Below are positions 43,442 to 53,682 of a DNA stretch of 64,000 nucleotides, one piece after another. Position numbers and translations under genes: made by a program. Source of the DNA: Enterobacter cloacae (GTDB taxonomy: Bacteria > Pseudomonadota > Gammaproteobacteria > Enterobacterales > Enterobacteriaceae); NCBI RefSeq assembly GCF_011078175.1, contig NZ_JAALCJ010000002.1, forward strand, positions 434,001-498,000, given 5' to 3'. How positions within the stretch are numbered: position 1 is the first letter of the stretch; each line of letters opens with the position of its first letter. The notes beneath the pieces are model-generated. The model saw only the letters and a program-made list of their open reading frames with translations, was not told where the DNA came from and did not search any database.

Positions 43442-43780
43442 TTACAACGCCGCTTCGTCAGATTCGCCGGTACGGATGCGAATGACGCGCTGTAGTTCAG
43501 CAACGAAAATTTTGCCGTCGCCAATTTTTCCGGTGTAGGCCGCTTTGCTGACGACATCAATCACCTCATCAAGCTGATCGTCGGCGATCGCTACATCAAT
43601 CTTCACTTTTGGCAGGAAGTTAACGCTGTATTCCGCCCCACGATAAAGCTCGGCATGCCCCTTCTGACGCCCAAAGCCTTTCACCTCGGTGACAGTCAGC
43701 CCCTGAATACCCATGGAAGACAGCGCTTCACGCACGTCTTCGAGTTTGAATGGTTTGATTACCACCGTAACCAGCTTCAT
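43442..43780 (-). CDS. glnK: PII nitrogen regulatory protein GlnK
   Basis: GlnK is a trimeric PII protein that senses ATP, ADP and 2-oxoglutarate, is uridylylated by GlnD at Y51, and plugs AmtB. The 112-residue protein has Y51 in the T-loop (RGAEYSVNFLPK) and the PII signature KIGDGKIFV. AGGGGAT precedes the ATG. It leads the glnK-amtB operon under a sigma-54 promoter. Confidence 0.98.
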   Translation of the reverse strand: MKLVTVVIKPFKLEDVREALSSMGIQGLTVTEVKGFGRQKGHAELYRGAEYSVNFLPKVKIDVAIADDQLDEVIDVVSKAAYTGKIGDGKIFVAELQRVIRIRTGESDEAAL

Positions 43781-43834
43781 ATATCCCCTCCAGTCAGAAT
43801 TCGGTAATGGCCGTAGCTAACACGAAAGGGATAT

Positions 43835-43850
43835 TGCAAAGGGTGTGCCA
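43835..43850 (-). promoter_or_regulatory. Sigma-54 promoter of glnK-amtB
   Basis: The minus strand reads TGGCACACCCTTTGCA, matching the -24/-12 consensus TGGCAC-N5-TTGCA exactly. It lies about 55-70 bases upstream of the glnK start, which fits NtrC-dependent expression in nitrogen limitation. Confidence 0.92.
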
Positions 43851-43904
43851 GAACTGAAATATGAGGAGGAAAGCGCCGCGGCGCGCATGCGCCGGTAAGA
43901 GGTG

Positions 43905-43938
43905 AAAAAAAACGCACCATGGCAGTGCAGGGTGCGTT
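43905..43938 (-). terminator. Intrinsic terminator of mdlAB
   Basis: On the minus strand arms AACGCACC and GGTGCGTT enclose a 12-base loop and are followed by an eight-base T run (43905-43912). It is 54 bases past the mdlB stop. Confidence 0.8.
43913..43929 (-). promoter_or_regulatory. NtrC-like enhancer site upstream of glnK
   Basis: The minus strand TGCACTGCCATGGTGCG fits the NtrC site pattern TGCAC-N6-7-GGTGC. Its centre is about 95 bases upstream of the predicted transcription start. It overlaps the stem and loop of the mdlB terminator. Confidence 0.7.
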
Positions 43939-43991
43939 TCAGTTTTGCACCAACGGTTAAGACTGTTAGCGCATTGCCTTGTTATGGTGCA

Positions 43992-45773
43992 TCAGGCGCT
44001 GAGTGACTCCTCCTCGCGCACGCTGGCGGCCAGCTCATCGCCTGCCAGCTGCAACTGATACATCTGCCAGTAACGTCCTTTCGCCTCAAGCAGCTCTCTG
44101 TGCGTACCCCGTTCAACGGCCTGGCCACGGTGCAATACCAGAATGGTATCTGCATCGACTATCGTTGAGAGGCGGTGGGCGATCACCACCAGCGTGGTAC
44201 GATCCCGCACGGCAGCCAGCGCCTGCTGGATCGCCTGCTCGGTCCCGGAGTCAATGCTTGCGGTCGCTTCATCCAGAATCAGCACCTGCGGCGTCTCAAT
44301 CAGCACGCGCGCCAGCGCCAGAAGTTGCTTCTGCCCGACAGAGAGGTTGTTGCCCTGCTCGCCCAGCCGGGTATTGATGCCTTCAGCTAACCCGCGCGCC
44401 AGATCCGCCAGCTGCACCGTTTCCAGCACCTCCCAGACCTGCTCTGGCGTGAAAGGCCTTCCCAGCGTTACGTTGGCATAAAAGGTATCCGCCAGCACCA
44501 CCGGATCCTGCTGCACCATCGCGACGCCCTTACGCAACGCGTCATGGCTAAGCGAGGCGAGAGGCCGACCGTCCAGACGGATCTCCCCCTGCGTCAATGG
44601 ATAGTAGCCCATCAGCAAACTGGCGAGTGTGCTTTTACCACTGCCGGTATGCCCAACCAGGGCGACAAAACCGCGCGACGGTACCTCAAGGTTGATATCC
44701 TGCAAGACCAGCTGGTCGTCGCGGTAGGCAAACGAGACATGGTCAAACGCTATGGATCCACTTTCCAGCGGGCGTTCATCATTGCCATAGGTCTGACGCG
44801 GCCTGTCCATCAGCTCGAACACACGCTCGCCCGCGACCACCGCCTGTTGCAGCATCGATTGCTGCGTGGTGAGTTCAATCAGTGGTTCGTTAAGGCGGCC
44901 AAGGTAGCTGATAAACGCATAGAGTACCCCTACTTCAATGGTTCCGCGCGTCGTCAGGCCAAACAGCATCAACAGCCCGCACAGCACCAGTGCCGAAAAG
45001 AGGCTCAGCAGCGGACGTAGCAGGAAGCCGTCGAGACGTAACGTCTGCATTCGCGCCATATAGTGTGAGCGGCTGGCCTCTCCCATTCGCTCGCCAAAAC
45101 GCGCCTGCTGGCGAAACTGCTGAATAACGCTCATGCCGTTGATCACTTCGTTGAAGCCATCATTGATATCTGCGAGGTAAGTGCGCACGCGACGAACAAT
45201 CGGCGTGCTGTAGCGCTGGTAAATCACCATCACAATCAGTACCGCCGGGAAAATGGCGATCGCCACCAGCGCCATTCGCCAGTCCAGGCTGAACATCGCC
45301 ACCAGCATCGCGCCAATCAATGCGGCACTACGCAGAACCGTTGCGACCACGGTCACATACAGGTCGCGGATCACTTCGGTGTCATTGGTGACGCGTGAAA
45401 TGACCTGCCCGACCGGCTGAGTATCAAACTCGCTCAGCGGCTGGCGCAGCGCGGCATCCATCACATCCGTGCGTAGCTGCTGAACCACGCCCACGGCGGC
45501 CCGGTTAAACAACAGTGACTGCGCATAGTGCAACCCCGCCGCCGTCAGCTGTAGCCCGACATACGCCACGCCCAGCCCCACCACCAGCCCCAGCGGCAGA
45601 TAGCTTTTCGCCACCATGTTATCGATGAAATAACTGATAAGCAGCGGACCGGTCACCTCCGCAATCGCGGCGATCCACAGCAGCAGTACGGCGAGGGAAA
45701 GCGGTTTACGCCACGGTGAGCCATAGGCAAGCAGCCGTTTTAACGTCGGCCACATCTGTCCAAACTTACGCAT
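43992..45773 (-). CDS. mdlB: ABC transporter MdlB, fused membrane and ATPase domains
   Basis: MdlB is a half-transporter thought to pair with MdlA as a heterodimeric multidrug-like exporter; the substrate is unknown. The 593-residue protein has a six-helix membrane domain (about 1-320) and an ATPase domain with Walker [11 protein letters not shown], signature LSVGQKQ and Walker [12 protein letters not shown]. The ATG at 45773 overlaps the end of mdlA by 8 bases, so translation is coupled; an upstream in-frame extension lies within mdlA and is rejected. Confidence 0.95.
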   Translation of the reverse strand: MRKFGQMWPTLKRLLAYGSPWRKPLSLAVLLLWIAAIAEVTGPLLISYFIDNMVAKSYLPLGLVVGLGVAYVGLQLTAAGLHYAQSLLFNRAAVGVVQQLRTDVMDAALRQPLSEFDTQPVGQVISRVTNDTEVIRDLYVTVVATVLRSAALIGAMLVAMFSLDWRMALVAIAIFPAVLIVMVIYQRYSTPIVRRVRTYLADINDGFNEVINGMSVIQQFRQQARFGERMGEASRSHYMARMQTLRLDGFLLRPLLSLFSALVLCGLLMLFGLTTRGTIEVGVLYAFISYLGRLNEPLIELTTQQSMLQQAVVAGERVFELMDRPRQTYGNDERPLESGSIAFDHVSFAYRDDQLVLQDINLEVPSRGFVALVGHTGSGKSTLASLLMGYYPLTQGEIRLDGRPLASLSHDALRKGVAMVQQDPVVLADTFYANVTLGRPFTPEQVWEVLETVQLADLARGLAEGINTRLGEQGNNLSVGQKQLLALARVLIETPQVLILDEATASIDSGTEQAIQQALAAVRDRTTLVVIAHRLSTIVDADTILVLHRGQAVERGTHRELLEAKGRYWQMYQLQLAGDELAASVREEESLSA

Positions 45774-47520
45774 CGGCGATCTCCTCATCCAGCGCAGCTT
45801 CAAGCTGTTGATAGCGGTACATATCCCGATACCAGCCGGTCTGCCCGGCAAGCTGGTCATGCTGACCACGCTCTGCAATATGCCCGTGCTGAAGCACCAG
45901 AATTTCACTGGCTTCGGTAAGCGCCGACAGACGGTGCGCGCTGATGATGACCGTGCGCCCCTCTCCCCACTGGCGAAGGTTATGCAAAATTTGATGTTCA
46001 GTGCGCCCGTCAACCGCGGAAAGCGCATCATCCAGTATCAGGATCTCAGCGTCCAGCAGCAGCGCGCGGGCAATAGAGATACGCTGTTTTTGTCCGCCGG
46101 AGAGCATAACGCCACGCTCACCCACTTCCGTATCATAGCCCTGCGGCAGACGCAGAATATCCTCGTGGACGCTGGCTAAGCGCGCCACATGCTCGATCTG
46201 GTCCTGTGTCGCCGTCGGGCACCCAAGCGCGATATTATTTGCAATGGTGTCTGAAAACAAAAATGGCGTCTGGCTGACGACCGCCAGACGGCTGCGCCAG
46301 TCATCCAGCAGCAGGTGCGGCAGCGGAACGTCGTGGAAACGGATATCGCCCTCGCTCACGTCAAAATGACGCTGAATAAGTGACAGGATGGTACTTTTCC
46401 CGGACCCCGTCGGGCCGCAGATGCCCAGCATCTGACCTGGATGCAGCGTGAAGCTGACGTTTTCAAGCACCGGATGTTCCGTTTGCGGGTAGATAAAGGC
46501 GCGGATATCAGCCTTGAGAATACCCGGACCTTCCGGTACCGGCTCGCTGCCATCGTTCACGACCGGCACTTCCGCCAGCATGGCGCGGATGCGGCTGTAA
46601 GCGGCGCTCCCGCGTTCAACGATATTAAACATCCAGGCCAGCGCCAGCATCGGCCAGATCATCAGCCCAAGGTACATCGCAAAGCTGGTTAACTGGCCGA
46701 GGGTCATGGTGCCTCGCACCACCATCCAGCTGCCGCCGCCCACCGCCAGCAGGTTCGCCATGCCAATCGCAACATAAATTGTCGGATCAAAGCGGGCGTC
46801 GATACGCGCCACGCGCATGTTTTTCGCACCGGTATCGGCAGCGTCGGCGGCAAACAGCGCGGACTGTCTGTCTTCCAGACCAAATGCTTTAATCATGCGG
46901 ATGCTGGTCATGCTCTCCTGGGTACGATCGTTCAGGGACGAGAACGCCGCCTGCGCCAGCTTAAAGCGTTCATGCAACTGCTCCCCATAGCGGTTAATCG
47001 CTAACGCCATCAGCGGCATCGGCAGCAGCGCCAGCAGCGTGAGCTCCCAGCTAATTTGCGTAGACATCACAATCAGTACCGCACAGCCCATTACCAGGGA
47101 ATCGACCAGCGTTAACACCCCTTCACCGGCGGCAAACACCACGCGGTCTACATCGTTAGTAGCGCGGGCGATGAGATCTCCGGTACGGTGCCGTAGATAA
47201 AACTCAGGATGCTGGCGACTCAGCTGACGATAAAAATCTTCGCGCAGCTCAACGGCAAGCTGATAGGACGCGCCGAACAGCAGTACGCGCCAGACATAAC
47301 GCAGCAGGTAAACCACCACGGCCGTCAGCACCAGCGTACCGACCCACATCATCACCCGTGCAGCGGTGTAATGTTGTTCCGTAACGCCATCCACGACGTA
47401 TCCCACCACTTTGGGCGGGATCAGTTGCAGGATGGCAATGATAATAAGCAGGGCCACCGCGCCGAGGTAGCGTTGCCACTCCCGACGGAAGTACCAGCTC
47501 AATTGGGCAAATAATCGCAC
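45766..47520 (-). CDS. mdlA: ABC transporter MdlA, fused membrane and ATPase domains
   Basis: MdlA is the partner half-transporter of MdlB. The 584-residue protein has six membrane helices and an ATPase domain with Walker [11 protein letters not shown], signature LSGGQKQ and Walker [12 protein letters not shown]; the catalytic glutamate is D in this half (LDDA), suggesting asymmetric ATP sites with MdlB (LDEA). The start is a GTG at 47520 with AGGA upstream. E. coli MdlA is a few residues longer at the C-terminus. Confidence 0.95.
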   Translation of the reverse strand: MRLFAQLSWYFRREWQRYLGAVALLIIIAILQLIPPKVVGYVVDGVTEQHYTAARVMMWVGTLVLTAVVVYLLRYVWRVLLFGASYQLAVELREDFYRQLSRQHPEFYLRHRTGDLIARATNDVDRVVFAAGEGVLTLVDSLVMGCAVLIVMSTQISWELTLLALLPMPLMALAINRYGEQLHERFKLAQAAFSSLNDRTQESMTSIRMIKAFGLEDRQSALFAADAADTGAKNMRVARIDARFDPTIYVAIGMANLLAVGGGSWMVVRGTMTLGQLTSFAMYLGLMIWPMLALAWMFNIVERGSAAYSRIRAMLAEVPVVNDGSEPVPEGPGILKADIRAFIYPQTEHPVLENVSFTLHPGQMLGICGPTGSGKSTILSLIQRHFDVSEGDIRFHDVPLPHLLLDDWRSRLAVVSQTPFLFSDTIANNIALGCPTATQDQIEHVARLASVHEDILRLPQGYDTEVGERGVMLSGGQKQRISIARALLLDAEILILDDALSAVDGRTEHQILHNLRQWGEGRTVIISAHRLSALTEASEILVLQHGHIAERGQHDQLAGQTGWYRDMYRYQQLEAALDEEIADA

Positions 47521-47550
47521 GCGGTATTTTCCTGAAGGTATTTTATGAAG

Positions 47551-48009
47551 TTATTCAATGGGTAATGCTGTGGTGTATTTAATCTGTTCCATGGCGAAAC
47601 TGGAGGTGACATCGGACAAGCCCGGTACGCTATTGACCAGCCGCTTGTAAAAATCATCGTAGCGCTTCATGTCTGCCACCTGAACGCGCATCAGATAGTC
47701 GTATTCCCCCGCCATGCGCCAGAAGCCGAGCACCTCGGGCATGTCGGAAACCTGGGTGACGAAGCGGCAGTACCATTCGCTGCTGTGGTGCTGCGTTTTT
47801 ATCAGGACGAAGGCGGTCAGTCCAAGCCCCAGCTTTTCGGGATCCAGCAACGCCACACGCCCCAGCAGAATGCCATCATCTTCCAGCTTCTTGAGGCGCT
47901 TCCAGCACGGTGTTGTGGTCAGATTAACGGCATCTGCCAGCGCCTGCAAAGAGAGGGTGCAGTCGCTTTGCAGCAAAGAAAGCAGCTTGCGGTCAATTTT
48001 ATCTAGCAT
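47551..48009 (-). CDS. decR: Lrp/AsnC-family cysteine-responsive regulator DecR (YbaO/CutR)
   Basis: DecR activates cysteine detoxification genes in response to cysteine. The 152-residue protein has an N-terminal winged helix-turn-helix (about 2-50, [21 protein letters not shown]) and a C-terminal RAM ligand domain. The ATG at 48009 is the family start; an upstream 48-codon extension is rejected. It is divergent from the cysteine desulfhydrase gene 115 bases away, matching the Salmonella STM0458/CutR arrangement, so that gene is its likely target. Confidence 0.93.
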   Translation of the reverse strand: MLDKIDRKLLSLLQSDCTLSLQALADAVNLTTTPCWKRLKKLEDDGILLGRVALLDPEKLGLGLTAFVLIKTQHHSSEWYCRFVTQVSDMPEVLGFWRMAGEYDYLMRVQVADMKRYDDFYKRLVNSVPGLSDVTSSFAMEQIKYTTALPIE

Positions 48010-48124
48010 ACCCACCTCGAAGAGAAAATTATTCTCCTTACATTCTATTTTAAAGGTCAGATAGCAACAATTTTTTCTGTGCTTTTCGCTATGCTGGGCA
48101 CAAAATGACAAACGGATAATTACG

Positions 48125-49171
48125 ATGAATAGCACTTGGGTTAAACATGCCATCAGCGAAATAAATGCCGACTATCAGCGCTCGGCAGATACCCATTTGA
48201 TCCGCCTGCCTCTGCCTGGATTTCACGGTATCCAGCTTTACCTGAAGGATGAAAGCACCCATCCTACCGGCAGCCTGAAGCATCGCCTGGCGCGTTCACT
48301 CTTTTTATACGGTTTATGTAACGGCTGGATTAAGGAAGGCACCCCGATTATTGAATCGTCGTCCGGATCAACGGCCGTCTCGGAAGCCTACTTTGCCCGC
48401 CTGCTCGGTCTGCCGTTTATCGCCGTCATGCCTGCCTGCACGGCAAAACGTAAAGTCGAACAGATCGAATTTTACGGCGGACGCTGCCACTTTGTGGAAA
48501 GCGCCTGCGAAATTTATGCAGCCTCCGAAATGCTGGCCCGCGAACTGAATGGTCACTACATGGACCAGTTCACCTTCGCCGAGCGCGCCACCGACTGGCG
48601 CGGCAATAATAACATTGCGGACAGCATTTTCCGCCAGATGACCCACGAGCCGCACCCCGTCCCCTCTTACATTGTCATGAGCGCGGGCACGGGCGGAACC
48701 TCCGCCACCATCGGACGTTATATCCGCTGTCAGGGTTATGATACGCAGCTGATGGTGGTTGACCCGCAGAACTCGGTCTTCCTCGATTACTGGCAATCCC
48801 GCGATGCCTGCCTGCGCAGCCCAGTCGGTAGCAAGATCGAAGGGATTGGTCGCCCGCGCGTCGAACCTTCATTCATTCCGGACGTCGTGGATGAGATGCT
48901 CCGCGTGCCGGACGCCGCCAGCGTCGCGACGGCGCACTGGCTGGAGACACAGCTTGGGCGTAAAGTCGGGGCTTCTACTGGCACCAATATGTGGGGCGCG
49001 CTACAGCTGGCCGCGAGGATGCGTGAAGAAGGCCGTACCGGCTCTGTCGTCACGCTGCTGTGCGACAGCGGGGAGCGCTACCTGGAAACCTATTACAACG
49101 CAGAATGGGTGCAGGCCAATATTGGCGACGTTGAGCCGTGGAAAGCGCAGATTTCGCAGCTGGTGAAATAA
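48125..49171 (+). CDS. cdsH: PLP-dependent L-cysteine desulfhydrase CdsH
   Basis: The 348-residue protein is a fold-type-II PLP enzyme related to cysteine synthase; the PLP lysine is K52 in [10 protein letters not shown], the substrate loop is [12 protein letters not shown] and the phosphate loop is [14 protein letters not shown]. Its position beside decR points to CdsH, which in Salmonella breaks cysteine to pyruvate, ammonia and sulfide. E. coli lacks the gene at this site. Cysteine synthase-like activity is the alternative. AATTACG precedes the ATG, a weak ribosome site. Confidence 0.82.
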   Translation: MNSTWVKHAISEINADYQRSADTHLIRLPLPGFHGIQLYLKDESTHPTGSLKHRLARSLFLYGLCNGWIKEGTPIIESSSGSTAVSEAYFARLLGLPFIAVMPACTAKRKVEQIEFYGGRCHFVESACEIYAASEMLARELNGHYMDQFTFAERATDWRGNNNIADSIFRQMTHEPHPVPSYIVMSAGTGGTSATIGRYIRCQGYDTQLMVVDPQNSVFLDYWQSRDACLRSPVGSKIEGIGRPRVEPSFIPDVVDEMLRVPDAASVATAHWLETQLGRKVGASTGTNMWGALQLAARMREEGRTGSVVTLLCDSGERYLETYYNAEWVQANIGDVEPWKAQISQLVK

Positions 49172-49197
49172 AAAAAAGCCAGGCTTTAGCCTGGCTT
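49171..49197. terminator. Terminator between cdsH and cof
   Basis: Stem AAGCCAGGC/GCCTGGCTT (49176-49184 and 49189-49197) with TTTA loop. On the minus strand it is followed by eight T, so it is a strong terminator for cof; on the plus side it lies directly after the cdsH stop. Confidence 0.88.
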
Positions 49198-49212
49198 GCT
49201 GGAAGGATCTCA

Positions 49213-50031
49213 CTATTCGGGGGAATATGGGAGGTTATTTTTGTCCAGCCAATGCGTCAAAAAATGGGACACCGCTTCGTTACGACAGTGTCCGATAACC
49301 GGTAAATGCGGGAGCGCGGCGATAAGCTGCGGCATCGCGTTCCCCATAATCAGCCCACGGCCAACGCTGCTCAGCATCTCGTGGTCGTTCATGGCGTCGC
49401 CAAAGGCCATACAGTCCTGCATCGTCAGCCCCAGATGATTGCTCAGCATCGTCAGCGCAGATCCTTTGTTACAGCCCACCGGCAGCACTTCAAGGCAGTC
49501 CACCGCCGAGAAGGTCAGGTGCGCCCGGTCGCCCAGCGCCTCGTTAAGCTGAATACGCAGACGGCAGAGATCGTCGCGATCGCCACAGAAGCAGATCTTG
49601 GTCACCTTGTGTGCCGGAATGCGGCGTAAATCGATGAGCTGATATTTAAAGCCGCTGTAAACGTGTGCGTGCAGCAAGGCCGGGATCTCACGCCCGGTAA
49701 ACCAGCCTTCATCATTAAAAACATGCACGCTGGCCTGCGTATCCCAGGTGCTGTGCAGGACAATGTCCGCCACTTCCGGATTCAGATCCTGACGGTGAAG
49801 CACATCGCCGTCGACGGAGTGAATGCGCGTCCCGTTGCCGGTGATCAGGAACGCATCGAGGGCAAATGTCCCCAGCAAATGGCGCATCTCCAGCACATGA
49901 CGACCAGTGGCAAACGTCAGGGTGACTTCACGCTCGCGCAGGCGCTTAAGTGTGTTCAGGGTTTTCTCCCCTAAACGGTGATCCGGCATTAACAGCGTGC
50001 CGTCCATATCAAATGCAGCGAGCCGAGCCAT
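49213..50031 (-). CDS. cof: HMP-PP phosphatase Cof (HAD superfamily)
   Basis: Cof hydrolyses the thiamin intermediate HMP-PP and other phosphates and affects bacimethrin toxicity. The 272-residue protein is a type IIB HAD phosphatase with the nucleophile motif FDMDGTLL (D8, D10), the second motif FATGR, lysine in GCNKGSAL, and the metal motif [12 protein letters not shown]. The length equals E. coli Cof. It is divergent from the SgrR-like gene. Confidence 0.95.
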   Translation of the reverse strand: MARLAAFDMDGTLLMPDHRLGEKTLNTLKRLREREVTLTFATGRHVLEMRHLLGTFALDAFLITGNGTRIHSVDGDVLHRQDLNPEVADIVLHSTWDTQASVHVFNDEGWFTGREIPALLHAHVYSGFKYQLIDLRRIPAHKVTKICFCGDRDDLCRLRIQLNEALGDRAHLTFSAVDCLEVLPVGCNKGSALTMLSNHLGLTMQDCMAFGDAMNDHEMLSSVGRGLIMGNAMPQLIAALPHLPVIGHCRNEAVSHFLTHWLDKNNLPYSPE

Positions 50032-50132
50032 GATTACTCCCGAAATGTGATGCGGTTAACTTGTGCATCAGTATTACGTGAGATATACGGAAGTAATAGT
50101 GAATAGATGATAATTATTGTTCCGGGTTTTCC

Positions 50133-51833
50133 ATGCGCCAGCTTAACCGTCTTAACCAGTATCAGCGTCTGTGGCACCCGTCCGCCGGCGCACCGCAGCA
50201 GGTGACCATCAGTGAGCTTGCCAGCCGCTGCTTTTGCAGCGAGCGACATGTTCGCACCCTGCTGCGCCAGGCGCAGGAGGCGGGCTGGCTAAGCTGGAAC
50301 GCCCGCTCCGGACGGGGAAAGCGTGGGGAATTACGCTTTCACGTCACCCCGGACTCGTTGCGTAATACGATGATGGAAGAGGCCCTGAAAAGTGGACAGC
50401 AGCAGAATGCGCTTGAGCTGGCCCAGCTCGCGCCTGAAGATTTGCGATCGCTGCTGCATCCGTTTATGGGCGGGCACTGGCAGAACGATACGCCGACGCT
50501 GCGTATTCCCTACTATCGCTCGCTGGAGCCGCTTCAGCCGGGGTTTCTCCCTGGCCGGGCGGAGCAGCATCTGGCGGGACAGGTATTCTCTGGTTTGACG
50601 CGTTTTAATGGTAACAGCAGTGAACCCACGGGCGATCTGGCGCATCACTGGGAAATCTCCGCTGACGGCCTGCGCTGGCATTTCTACATTCGCTCCACCC
50701 TGCACTGGCATAACGGCGATAAAATAGAGACGGCACAGCTCCGGCAAAGCCTGACAGCGCTGTTATCGCAGCCAGGCATGAGGACGCTTTTTCGCAGCGT
50801 CCAGGGTATCGAAACCACGCGCCCACAGTGCCTGACGTTTATTCTGCATCAACCTGACTACTGGCTGGCGCACAGGCTGGCAACCTACTGTAGCCGTCTG
50901 GCGCATCCCGACTACCCCGTGGTGGGCAGCGGTCCCTTCCGGCTGAGCGTTTTTGAGCCTGAACTGGTGCGTCTGGAAAGCCACGAGCAGTATCACCTTG
51001 GGCATGCGTTGCTTAAGGCTATCGAGTACTGGATCACGCCCCAGCTTTTTGACTACAGTCTGGGCACCAGCTGTCGCCACCCGGTGCAAATCGCCATTGG
51101 CGAGGCCGACGAGCTGGCCAGCCTGCGGCTGGTGAGTAATAGCACCAGTCTGGGCTTCTGTTACCTCACCCTGAAGCGGAGCCCGCGTCTGAGCGAGCTA
51201 CAGGCAAAGCGGCTGATTAATATCATTCATCTCTCAACGCTGCTGCACACGCTTCCACTAAACGAAGGGCTTATCACGCCTACCGAGGAACTGCTTCCCG
51301 GCTGGGCGATCCCTCAATGGCCTGATTTAACCGACGTTGCGCTGCCAAAGACATTAACGCTGGTCTACCACCTGCCGGTTGAGCTTCACACCATGGCCAG
51401 CCAGTTAAAAGAATACCTTGCGCGGCAGGGTTGCGAGCTGACCGTCATCTTTCACGACGCCAAGACGTGGGACGGATGCCAGCAGCTTGCCGATGCAGAC
51501 ATGATGATGGGAGACAGACTGATTGGCGAAGCGCCATCGTACACGCTTGAACAGTGGCTCCGCTGCGATGCACTCTGGCCACATCTGCTGAGCGCACCGG
51601 CATATGCTCATTTGCAGGCCACGCTGGATGCGGTGCAGACGCAGGCGGACGAGCGGGATCGAGACGCAGGACTACAGGCTATCTTCAGTCGGTTAATGGA
51701 GTCAGCCATCCTGACGCCGCTCTTTAACTACCAATATCAAATCAGCGCGCCTCCGGGCGTCAACGGCATACGCCTTAACACCCGCGGCTGGTTTGACTTC
51801 ACCGAAGCCTGGCTTCCACCTCCAAACGCGTGA
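50133..51833 (+). CDS. ybaE: SgrR-family transcriptional regulator YbaE
   Basis: The 566-residue protein has an N-terminal winged-helix domain (about 10-70, ISELASRCFCSERHVRTLLRQ) joined to an extracellular-solute-binding-protein-like domain (about 160-560), the architecture of SgrR, the glucose-phosphate stress activator. No signal peptide is present, so the binding domain is cytoplasmic. Its target and ligand are unknown. It lies between cof and queC as in E. coli. Confidence 0.92.
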   Translation: MRQLNRLNQYQRLWHPSAGAPQQVTISELASRCFCSERHVRTLLRQAQEAGWLSWNARSGRGKRGELRFHVTPDSLRNTMMEEALKSGQQQNALELAQLAPEDLRSLLHPFMGGHWQNDTPTLRIPYYRSLEPLQPGFLPGRAEQHLAGQVFSGLTRFNGNSSEPTGDLAHHWEISADGLRWHFYIRSTLHWHNGDKIETAQLRQSLTALLSQPGMRTLFRSVQGIETTRPQCLTFILHQPDYWLAHRLATYCSRLAHPDYPVVGSGPFRLSVFEPELVRLESHEQYHLGHALLKAIEYWITPQLFDYSLGTSCRHPVQIAIGEADELASLRLVSNSTSLGFCYLTLKRSPRLSELQAKRLINIIHLSTLLHTLPLNEGLITPTEELLPGWAIPQWPDLTDVALPKTLTLVYHLPVELHTMASQLKEYLARQGCELTVIFHDAKTWDGCQQLADADMMMGDRLIGEAPSYTLEQWLRCDALWPHLLSAPAYAHLQATLDAVQTQADERDRDAGLQAIFSRLMESAILTPLFNYQYQISAPPGVNGIRLNTRGWFDFTEAWLPPPNA

Positions 51834-51899
51834 AGAAGCTGGTCGCCGCTTTAGCCAGGCGTTAACATGGCGCTTTTACCGTAACTGTCGAGATGATCT

Positions 51900-52595
51900 A
51901 TGAAACGTGCCGTCGTCGTGTTCAGCGGAGGACAAGATTCCACAACCTGCCTTATCCAGGCGCTTCACCAGTATGATGAAGTGCACTGCGTCACTTTTGA
52001 TTATGGTCAGCGTCATTGCGCTGAAATTGATGTCGCTCGTGAACTGGCCCTGAAACTGGGCGCCCGCGCTCATAAAGTGCTGGACGTGACGCTGTTAAAT
52101 GAACTGGCCGTCAGCAGCCTCACCCGCGACAGTATTCCGGTGCCTGATTACGAACCGGATGCCAGCGGCATTCCGAATACCTTCGTACCGGGCCGCAACA
52201 TTCTCTTCCTGACCCTGACGGCGATCTATGCCTACCAGGTGAAAGCCGAAGCGGTGATCACGGGCGTGTGTGAGACCGACTTCTCAGGCTATCCGGACTG
52301 CCGGGATGAATTCGTGAAAGCACTCAATCACGCCGTCGATCTGGGAATGGCAAAAGAGACCCGCTTCGAAACACCGCTGATGTGGCTGGATAAAGCCGAA
52401 ACCTGGGCGCTGGCCGACTACTGGGGCAAGCTGGATGTCGTTCGCAATGAGACCCTGACCTGTTACAACGGCATTAAAGGCGACGGTTGCGGACAGTGTG
52501 CCGCCTGCAACCTGCGCGCAAACGGGCTGAATCATTATCTTGCGGATAAAGCGGGCGTGATGGCCGCAATGCAGAAAAAGACCGGGCTGAAATAA
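51900..52595 (+). CDS. queC: 7-cyano-7-deazaguanine synthase QueC
   Basis: QueC converts CDG to preQ0 using ATP and ammonia in queuosine synthesis. The 231-residue protein has the PP-loop SGGQDSTT near residue 9-16 and a C-terminal zinc site of four cysteines in [27 protein letters not shown] precedes the ATG. A long inverted repeat follows. Confidence 0.97.
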   Translation: MKRAVVVFSGGQDSTTCLIQALHQYDEVHCVTFDYGQRHCAEIDVARELALKLGARAHKVLDVTLLNELAVSSLTRDSIPVPDYEPDASGIPNTFVPGRNILFLTLTAIYAYQVKAEAVITGVCETDFSGYPDCRDEFVKALNHAVDLGMAKETRFETPLMWLDKAETWALADYWGKLDVVRNETLTCYNGIKGDGCGQCAACNLRANGLNHYLADKAGVMAAMQKKTGLK

Positions 52596-52606
52596 GGGTT
52601 ACCTGA

Positions 52607-52640
52607 CCGTGCTGTCGAACGATAAATGTCGACAGCACGG
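52607..52640. terminator. Inverted repeat between queC and fadM
   Basis: Arms CCGTGCTGTCGA and TCGACAGCACGG form a perfect 12-bp stem with a 10-base loop. T runs are poor on both sides, so it may block decay or terminate weakly between the converging genes. Confidence 0.6.
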
Positions 52641-52657
52641 GGCTTCCTGACTATTTC

Positions 52658-53056
52658 CTACGCGATCATCAGCTCCAGCTTTTCGCGCAACTCCCCTTCA
52701 AGCGGCAACGCTTTCTGGGTTTTGAGATCGATACAGACAAAGGTGATCAGCGCATCAGCCACCACCTGCCCTTCTGGCTCCAGCGTAACGACCTGGCTCA
52801 ATACACCACTTTTGCCATTCAGCTGTTGAACCTCACTTTTCACGGTGAGCACATCCCCCAGCACGGCCGGGCGGCGGTAGTTAATATTGATATTGACGAC
52901 CACAAACGCGATGTTGTGTGCAGTCAGCCACTGAAAGCTTTCGCTGTTCTCCAGGCCGTCCCAGCGCGCCTCTTCAAGAAATTCAAGATAGCGGGCGTTA
53001 TTGACATGCTGATAAACATCGAGGTGATAACCTCGGACTTTGATTTGTGTTTGCAT
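52658..53056 (-). CDS. fadM: Long-chain acyl-CoA thioesterase FadM (YbaW)
   Basis: FadM hydrolyses 3,5-tetradecadienoyl-CoA and other intermediates in oleate degradation and is controlled by FadR in E. coli. The 132-residue protein is a single hotdog-fold 4HBT-type thioesterase with the conserved start of the active-site helix in LDVYQHVNNARYLEFLEEAR. The ATG at 53056 (MQTQIKVRGYH) matches the E. coli length; a 13-codon extension is rejected. Confidence 0.94.
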   Translation of the reverse strand: MQTQIKVRGYHLDVYQHVNNARYLEFLEEARWDGLENSESFQWLTAHNIAFVVVNININYRRPAVLGDVLTVKSEVQQLNGKSGVLSQVVTLEPEGQVVADALITFVCIDLKTQKALPLEGELREKLELMIA

Positions 53057-53153
53057 AGCGCAATAGCCTTTCGTTGTTATAGGTTCAGAGGTCATAACTG
53101 GTATGACCTCTTTATCCTGGCAAATTTTTGCCGCAGTGCAAGTGATTACGCGA

Positions 53154-53654
<501 letters not shown>

Positions 53655-53682
53655 TTACTAAAATCTGCGAGCAGATACGTAA

